NCBI GenBank assembly: GCA_012800735.1
Contig: JAAZIU010000028.1
Location: 67,245-131,244 of the forward strand
Reading direction: 5' to 3'
DNA from: Clostridiales bacterium
GTDB taxonomy: Bacteria; Bacillota; Clostridia; Oscillospirales; CAG-272
DNA: 64,000 bases
The position numbers and the translations under genes are program-made. The notes below the pieces were generated by a model. The model was given only the letters and a program-made list of their open reading frames with translations. It did not search any database and had not been told where the DNA came from. Positions 59,420-64,000 of the stretch are shown piece by piece (position 1 is the first letter of the stretch; each line of letters opens with the position of its first letter).

Positions 59420-60664
59420 ATGGATTCCCGCAAAATTACAGATATAGTCCTTGAAGCGGAGGCGAGGCTTGCGCCGGTGTTCGCCGGTTTTGACAAAATA
59501 TCCGCCGCCGTAACCGCCCGCATCCTTGACGCTTTCCGCGAATACAGGGTCGACCAGTCGATGTTCGCCCCGACCGACGGCTACGGCTACGGCGACAAAG
59601 GCCGCGACACCCTTGATAAGATTTACGCCCGCGTTTTCGGCGCCGAAGACGGTTTTGTCCGCCACACGATAGCCAACGGTACCCACGCGCTGACAATCGC
59701 CCTCTGGGCGGTTCTCCGCCCCGGCGATACCATGCTTTCGATAACCGGCAAGCCGTATGACACTTTGATGGGCGTCATCGGTCTTTCCGACAAAGAAGAA
59801 CCGCGGCCGGACGGCGCTCATCCCGCCGTATCCGACGGCTCCCTCGCCGATTTCGGGATAAAATACAGGGACGTTCCTTTCGGCGGCGACTGGGAGACTG
59901 CTCTCAAAAACAAACCGGACGTAAAAGTCGTCTACATCCAGCGCAGCCGCGGCTACAGCCTCCGCCGCACCATCCCCGCGGAGGAGATAAACGAGATTAT
60001 TAAAAGGGTGAGAGAGCTTTCCGACGCTTTTGTCATCGTCGACAACTGCTACGGCGAATTCGCCGACGAAACGGAGCCGGAGGGCGACCTTGTCGTAGGC
60101 TCGCTTATAAAGAACCCCGGAGGGGGAATCGCCGAGTCGGGCGGGTATATCGTCGGCAGCCGCCGCGCGGTTGAGCTTGCCGGATACAGGCTTACCACCG
60201 TCGGCGCCGGAGTTGAAGTCGGCGCTTCGCTCGGAGCGAACAAATCGCTTTATCGCGGGCTTTTCTTCGCGCCTCATGTCGTCGCGCAGGCAAAAAAGAC
60301 GGCGGCTTTGGCGGCGTATGTCTTCTCGGCTCTCGGCTGCAATGTCAGCCCCGCTTGGGACGACCCTCGCCACGACATTATCCAGGCCGTCGAGTGCGGC
60401 GCTCCGGAACGGCTTTGCGCTTTCTGCCGCGGGATTCAGGCGGCGTCGCCGGTTGATTCTTATTTTACCCCCGAGCCGTGGGATATGCCCGGATATGACG
60501 ACAAAGTCATCATGGCGGCGGGCGCTTTTACTCAGGGAAGCTCGATAGAGCTTTCCGCCGACGGTCCGATGCGTCCTCCCTACACCGCCTTTCTGCAGGG
60601 CGGCCTTACCTATGAAAGCGGCAGATACGCGATAATATCAGCAGCCGAAGAATTTTGCCGATGA
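59420..60664 (+). CDS. Methionine gamma-lyase family/aluminium resistance-like PLP protein
   Basis: The 414-residue protein belongs to the Alum_res (YnbB) group: APTDGYGYGDKGRDTLDKIY, RHTIANGTHALTIALWAVLR, VVDNCYGEFADE and a probable PLP lysine in GSLIKNPGGGIA. It shares the fold of cystathionine gamma-synthase-type enzymes, and the true reaction is not settled. It follows the aminotransferase by two bases, so the two are translated from one transcript; an amino-acid metabolism role is likely. Confidence 0.88.
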   Translation: MDSRKITDIVLEAEARLAPVFAGFDKISAAVTARILDAFREYRVDQSMFAPTDGYGYGDKGRDTLDKIYARVFGAEDGFVRHTIANGTHALTIALWAVLRPGDTMLSITGKPYDTLMGVIGLSDKEEPRPDGAHPAVSDGSLADFGIKYRDVPFGGDWETALKNKPDVKVVYIQRSRGYSLRRTIPAEEINEIIKRVRELSDAFVIVDNCYGEFADETEPEGDLVVGSLIKNPGGGIAESGGYIVGSRRAVELAGYRLTTVGAGVEVGASLGANKSLYRGLFFAPHVVAQAKKTAALAAYVFSALGCNVSPAWDDPRHDIIQAVECGAPERLCAFCRGIQAASPVDSYFTPEPWDMPGYDDKVIMAAGAFTQGSSIELSADGPMRPPYTAFLQGGLTYESGRYAIISAAEEFCR

Positions 60665-60697
60665 AATCCAACTCATAAACAAAAGCGATGGTGAATT

Positions 60698-61780
60698 ATG
60701 AGAAATCAGTCTTATGATTATATGGCTCCCATCTGGTCGGGCGATACCTCTCTTTTCGAGTCGTTCATGCCGCTTGCCTGCGAGGGAGCGGCGGAGGACG
60801 AACCTGTCCGCGTCCCGCTGCTCTACTCTGCGGACGAGATACTCGAAGTGCGGTCTTCAAATCTGGAAACCGTTTTTTCGGAGGGGGAGGACTACCTGCT
60901 TTGGGGCGGAGAGCTGATAATTCCGCCGGGCTCCCCGATAAAAACGGTGCCGTGGAAGAGCTACAACCCGCAAGCCGAGCAGCCGAATTCGATGACGCCG
61001 ACAGGCTTTGCCTCGCTCGGCGGCGGATATCTGCTGTACGGCGAAGGCGATATGATGCACCGGCTTCAGTACGCCGTCAGCTATAAGCACGGCGACTCCT
61101 GGCTCGGACCGATTCCCCGCGCGGCGGAAGAAAAGCTGCCGAAATTTCGGGCGAAGATAAGAGCGGGAGAACAGGTTCGGGTAGCTTTCACCGGCGACTC
61201 GATAACCACCGGCGCAAACTCCTCGGCTGTCGTAAACGCGCCGCCTTTCCTGCCGATGTGGCCGGATATGGTGACTGATTTTATCGACGACAATTATCCT
61301 TCAAAAGAGGGAAAGACGGTCAATATCAATCGCTCCCTCGGCGGCGTCTGCTCCGACTGGGGCGCCTTTACCGCCCGCGAGTCCTTCGGAAAAGAATCGC
61401 CGGACCTCTGCGTCATCGCTTACGGCATGAACGACGCCTCCGGCCGATATACCTCGCTGTTTGTCAAGGAGAATTACCGGAAGATCGCCGAAATTCTGCT
61501 TGATATCAACCCCGACTGCGAATTTATCTTTGTTTCGACCACGCTGCCCAACCCGATAGCCGCCGGATTCACAACCGGGCTTCACTTTGAGCATGAAGCG
61601 CTTTTGGCGGAGCTTACGGGAGAGATGGGAGATATCGCGGCGCTGGCGCCGGTTACCAATATGCACAGGTATCTGCTCACCCGCAAGCGCTTCGCCGACA
61701 TGACCGGCAACAACATAAACCACCCCAATGACTGGCTGGCGCGGGTGTACGCGCAGGTGATTTGTACAGTTATGATATGA
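60698..61780 (+). CDS. SGNH hydrolase with N-terminal beta-rich domain
   Basis: The 360-residue protein has an N-terminal domain of about 150 residues (DEILEVRSSNLETVFSEGED, LLWGGELIIPPGSPI), then an SGNH domain with FTGDSITTG near 164, GMNDASG, and NHPNDW with the catalytic Asp/His. No signal peptide is seen. Proteins with this two-domain form act as carbohydrate esterases. It is the third gene of the 58578-62504 run. Substrate unknown. Confidence 0.85.
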   Translation: MRNQSYDYMAPIWSGDTSLFESFMPLACEGAAEDEPVRVPLLYSADEILEVRSSNLETVFSEGEDYLLWGGELIIPPGSPIKTVPWKSYNPQAEQPNSMTPTGFASLGGGYLLYGEGDMMHRLQYAVSYKHGDSWLGPIPRAAEEKLPKFRAKIRAGEQVRVAFTGDSITTGANSSAVVNAPPFLPMWPDMVTDFIDDNYPSKEGKTVNINRSLGGVCSDWGAFTARESFGKESPDLCVIAYGMNDASGRYTSLFVKENYRKIAEILLDINPDCEFIFVSTTLPNPIAAGFTTGLHFEHEALLAELTGEMGDIAALAPVTNMHRYLLTRKRFADMTGNNINHPNDWLARVYAQVICTVMI

Positions 61781-61808
61781 CCCTTAAAACCGAAAGGCAG
61801 GTTTTCCG

Positions 61809-62504
61809 ATGTCAATATCCGATAATGTTGTATTAACGGTGCCGCGGGAGGAGATAGTAATCCCGCAGGCGCTTACCGACAGCTTAAAAGAACAGTGCGG
61901 CGACGACGAGGAGTTGTTGGCGGAACTGAGCGAGCTTATCGACAAAGCCGCCGAAACAGCCGTTCCGAAGGGCATTTACGCGATGCTGCCGGTTGAGTTT
62001 TCCGACGATCATGTAATAATAGACGGCAAAAAGTCCGACAATCCCCTGCTTTTAAAGCAGCTTCGCGGCTGCGGCCGCTGTTTTCCGGCAATAGCCACCG
62101 CCGGAGTCGAGCTTGTCTCCTGGGCGGACAATGAAATAAAAGACCCGCTCGAAGCGTATCTGATCGATCGGCTGATGAACGCCTATGTCGGCATAGCTTC
62201 CGCTTATGTTCGGAAGAAGATACGCGAAGAGTATCGCATAAGCGGGCATTTCAACCATTTATCCCCCGGCTCGCTGCCCGTCTGGCCGCTTTCCGGGCAA
62301 ACCTATCTCTTCTCGCTTTTAGGCGAAGACGCCGTCCGGGAGAGCATAGGGGTAACTTTGACCGACTCGATGCTGATGCTGCCGCGCAAATCCGGCAGCT
62401 CGATAGGCTTCGAATCCGACCGTGACTTCAAATCCTGTATGTATTGCCCGCGCGTTGACTGTTCCAGCCGCCGCGCCGAGTATGCTGCGGGAGTGGAAAT
62501 ATAA
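61809..62504 (+). CDS. Vitamin B12-dependent methionine synthase activation-domain-like protein
   Basis: The 231-residue protein resembles the stand-alone MetH activation domain: LSPGSLPVWPLSGQTYLFSL, IGVTLTDSMLMLPRKSGSSI, and a C-terminal CMYCPRVDCSSR cysteine cluster that some members carry. In full-length MetH this domain uses SAM and reductant to remethylate cob(II)alamin. Separate versions accompany short methionine synthases or corrinoid methyltransferases in Clostridia. The partner enzyme is not next to it. Confidence 0.82.
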   Translation: MSISDNVVLTVPREEIVIPQALTDSLKEQCGDDEELLAELSELIDKAAETAVPKGIYAMLPVEFSDDHVIIDGKKSDNPLLLKQLRGCGRCFPAIATAGVELVSWADNEIKDPLEAYLIDRLMNAYVGIASAYVRKKIREEYRISGHFNHLSPGSLPVWPLSGQTYLFSLLGEDAVRESIGVTLTDSMLMLPRKSGSSIGFESDRDFKSCMYCPRVDCSSRRAEYAAGVEI

Positions 62505-62525
62505 TCTGACGAAAGAGCAAAAATC

Positions 62526-63166
62526 ATGAAAATAAGAAAACTTTTATTCGCGGCGACAGCCATAATCATCGCCCTGGCGCTTGCCCTCGGCGGCTGCGGT
62601 TCCGACACCGACAGCGGCGCCGGCTCGGGCGCGGGAGCCGGCTCGGGCGCGGGAAGCGGCGCCGGCGAAGGCGCAGGAGAAAATACGGAGGTAGTAAACG
62701 TGACAATAACAATGCAGGACGGCGGCGTAATCAAGCTGGAGCTTTATCCGGACAAGGCGCCGATAACGGTGGAGAATTTCAAGAAGCTCGCCTCGGAGGG
62801 CTTTTATGACGGTCTTATCTTCCATCGCGTGATAAGCGGCTTTATGATTCAGGGCGGCGACCCGACCGGCACCGGTATGGGCGGCTCCGACAAGACCATC
62901 AAAGGCGAATTTGCCGACAACGGAGTCAAGAACGACATAAGCCATAAAAGAGGCGTAATCTCGATGGCGCGTTCGCAGAAATACGACTGGCAAGCTCCCA
63001 GTTCTTCATCTGCCACGAAGACGCAACCTTCCTTGACGGCCAATACGCCGCTTTCGGCGCCGTCACCGAGGGAATGGATGTGGTAGACAGGATAGCCGCG
63101 ATCGATACCGACGCAAACGACCGTCCGCTCGTCGACCAGGTTATAAAGACGATTACGGTAGATTGA
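62526..63166 (+). pseudogene. Cyclophilin-type peptidylprolyl isomerase lipoprotein, single-base frameshift
   Basis: The frame starts with a lipoprotein signal (lipobox LGGC), a Gly/Ser/Ala repeat linker, and the cyclophilin core (KAPITVENFKKLASEGFYDG, IFHRVISGFMIQGGDPTGTG). It then shifts near 62988, where GACTGGCAAGC stands for an expected GACTCGGCAAGC. After the shift SSQFFICHEDATFLDG, AAFGAVTEGMDVVDRIA and DQVIKTITVD-stop complete the protein to 63166. A one-base deletion or a sequencing error explains it. If real, the product loses its C-terminal third. Cyclophilins help fold exported proteins. Confidence 0.88.
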
Positions 63167-63179
63167 AATTAAAAAATAT

Positions 63180-63229
63180 CCGCCGCCCCGAACTGCATAA
63201 TATTTTGCAGTTCACGGCGGCGGTTTTTT
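63180..63229 (+). terminator. Terminator after the cyclophilin gene
   Basis: A long stem, CCGCCGCC and GAACTGCA against TGCAGTTC and GGCGGCGG, is followed by TTTTTTG. Confidence 0.9.
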
Positions 63230-63252
63230 GTTGTTTGAGTCGACAACGCCGC

Positions 63253-64000
63253 TCAAAGAAGCGGCGCCAGGAGACGGTAAAGGGGACGAAGCAACAGATT
63301 GCGCACGTTTTCTTTAACTATCGGACTGTCGAAGGTAATCTCCTCGCATTCCTTTAATGTCTTCTCGAAATCCCGCCGGATCCCGGCGGCGATCTCTCCT
63401 TGCATCCAAACGCCGCATTCATACATCAGATAAAAGCTGCGGTAGTCGAAATTCGCGGTTCCGACGTTGGCGGTAAGGTCGTCCGAGACTATCACTTTCG
63501 CGTGGTTGAAGCCGGGGGTGTATTCGTATATCTTGACGCCGGCTTCCATCAGCGGGCGGTAATAGCTGCGGGTCACGCGGAAGGTGAATTTCTTGTCGGG
63601 TATGTGCGGGGTCAGTATACGCACGTCAACGCCGCTTTTCGCCGAAAGCTGCAGCGCCGTCAGCATGATGTCGTCAAGAATAAGATACGGCGTTTCGATG
63701 TAGAGATATTTCTGCGCTCCGTTGATTATCTGCAGATAGACGTTTTCCGAGACCTGTTCGTTGTCAAGAGGGGAGTCGTCGTAGGGGATGAGGAGGTTTT
63801 TGCCCTCCTTTTTTTCATGCGTTCCGTAGAAGAGGGAATAGTCTTCGTCGGAGCCTGTGATTGTCTCGAACATACGCAGAAACATCACCGTAAAGCTGTC
63901 GACCGCGCGGCCGGTGACTTTTATCCCGCCGTCCTTCCAGTAGCCGAATCTTACGATTCGGTTCATATACTCATCTCCGATGTTTACCCCGCCGGTGTAA
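63253..64000 (-). CDS. cls: Cardiolipin synthase C-terminal part, 5' end outside window
   Basis: The frame continues past the ATG at 63966 to the right edge with YTGGVNIGDEYMNRIVRFGY, which is the end of the first HKD region of cardiolipin synthase. The second catalytic motif HAKVIVSDD...GTANFDYRS is complete. The enzyme joins two phosphatidylglycerols, or related substrates, to form cardiolipin at the membrane. The N-terminal membrane helices would lie beyond the window. The conserved ending LLLRPLYRLLAPLL is usual for the family. Confidence 0.92.
   Translation of the reverse strand, partial: YTGGVNIGDEYMNRIVRFGYWKDGGIKVTGRAVDSFTVMFLRMFETITGSDEDYSLFYGTHEKKEGKNLLIPYDDSPLDNEQVSENVYLQIINGAQKYLYIETPYLILDDIMLTALQLSAKSGVDVRILTPHIPDKKFTFRVTRSYYRPLMEAGVKIYEYTPGFNHAKVIVSDDLTANVGTANFDYRSFYLMYECGVWMQGEIAAGIRRDFEKTLKECEEITFDSPIVKENVRNLLLRPLYRLLAPLL

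Noticed and set aside
1-64000. tRNA, rRNA, insertion sequence or prophage
   Set aside because: No cloverleaf, rRNA segment, transposase or phage structural gene was recognised anywhere in the window by eye; a tRNA scan would settle the first point.

Overview
The window reads as chromosomal DNA of an anaerobic, Gram-positive-type (monoderm) member of the Clostridia/Bacillota, probably an uncultured gut-type lineage. The evidence is the rlmN-prpC-prkC order with a PASTA kinase, a class B sortase, an S-layer-homology (SLH) protein, many lipoprotein signals, an L10 leader RNA, a DNA polymerase I without a recognisable proofreading motif, two glycyl radical enzymes, and many TTGACA-N17-TATAAT promoters. 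Most genes are GC-rich; two stretches, about 25260-27580 and 56513-58450, are visibly AT-richer and look acquired.

Layout. 1-1130: ABC permease running off the left edge. 1281-7947: a minus-strand operon (WecG-type glycosyltransferase, TtcA-like thiolase, URO-D-family protein, SLH phosphodiester glycosidase, Gfo/Idh oxidoreductase) behind a clear promoter. 8067-15650: FNT-type channel, second phosphodiester glycosidase, RNase HI, alpha/beta hydrolase, LRR lipoprotein, glycyl radical enzyme, methyltransferase. 15701-23948: HExxH/YfaP-like surface protein, zinc-ribbon membrane protein, PASTA kinase, PP2C phosphatase with very large insertions, RlmN. 24230-27464: hydrolase and an MjaI-like restriction-modification cassette. 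27629-30955: two tandem EamA transporters and a transglutaminase. 31038-32135: aspartate-semialdehyde dehydrogenase with an in-frame TGA at its catalytic cysteine. 32306-36840: polA, convergent with rplJ-rplL. 37039-41246: two paralogous solute-binding lipoproteins and a GDPD. 41354-44762: glycosyltransferase, CPCC protein, sortase B, TSUP transporter. 44821-53936: sugar-acid type catabolism (Gfo/Idh, lactonase, SGNH esterase, LarA-like, GH20-like, second glycyl radical enzyme, glycerate kinase). 54008-58370: lipoprotein, serine hydrolase and a decayed toxin/immunity island. 58578-63166: D-amino-acid transaminase-like, PLP lyase-like, SGNH, MetH-activation-like and frameshifted cyclophilin genes. 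63253-64000: cardiolipin synthase, cut by the right edge.

The main novelty candidates are two. First, three genes (rplL, sortase, prkC) are each followed by extra copies of their own 3' end. In rplL the copies, in about 135-bp units with terminators and an AT palindrome, differ from the real gene only at silent positions, which suggests displaced gene ends left by repeated insertion or recombination at the stop codon. Second, the asd gene has TGA exactly where the nucleophilic cysteine belongs in an otherwise intact frame: a selenocysteine candidate, a fresh nonsense mutation or a sequence error. No tRNA, rRNA, CRISPR array or complete insertion sequence was seen.
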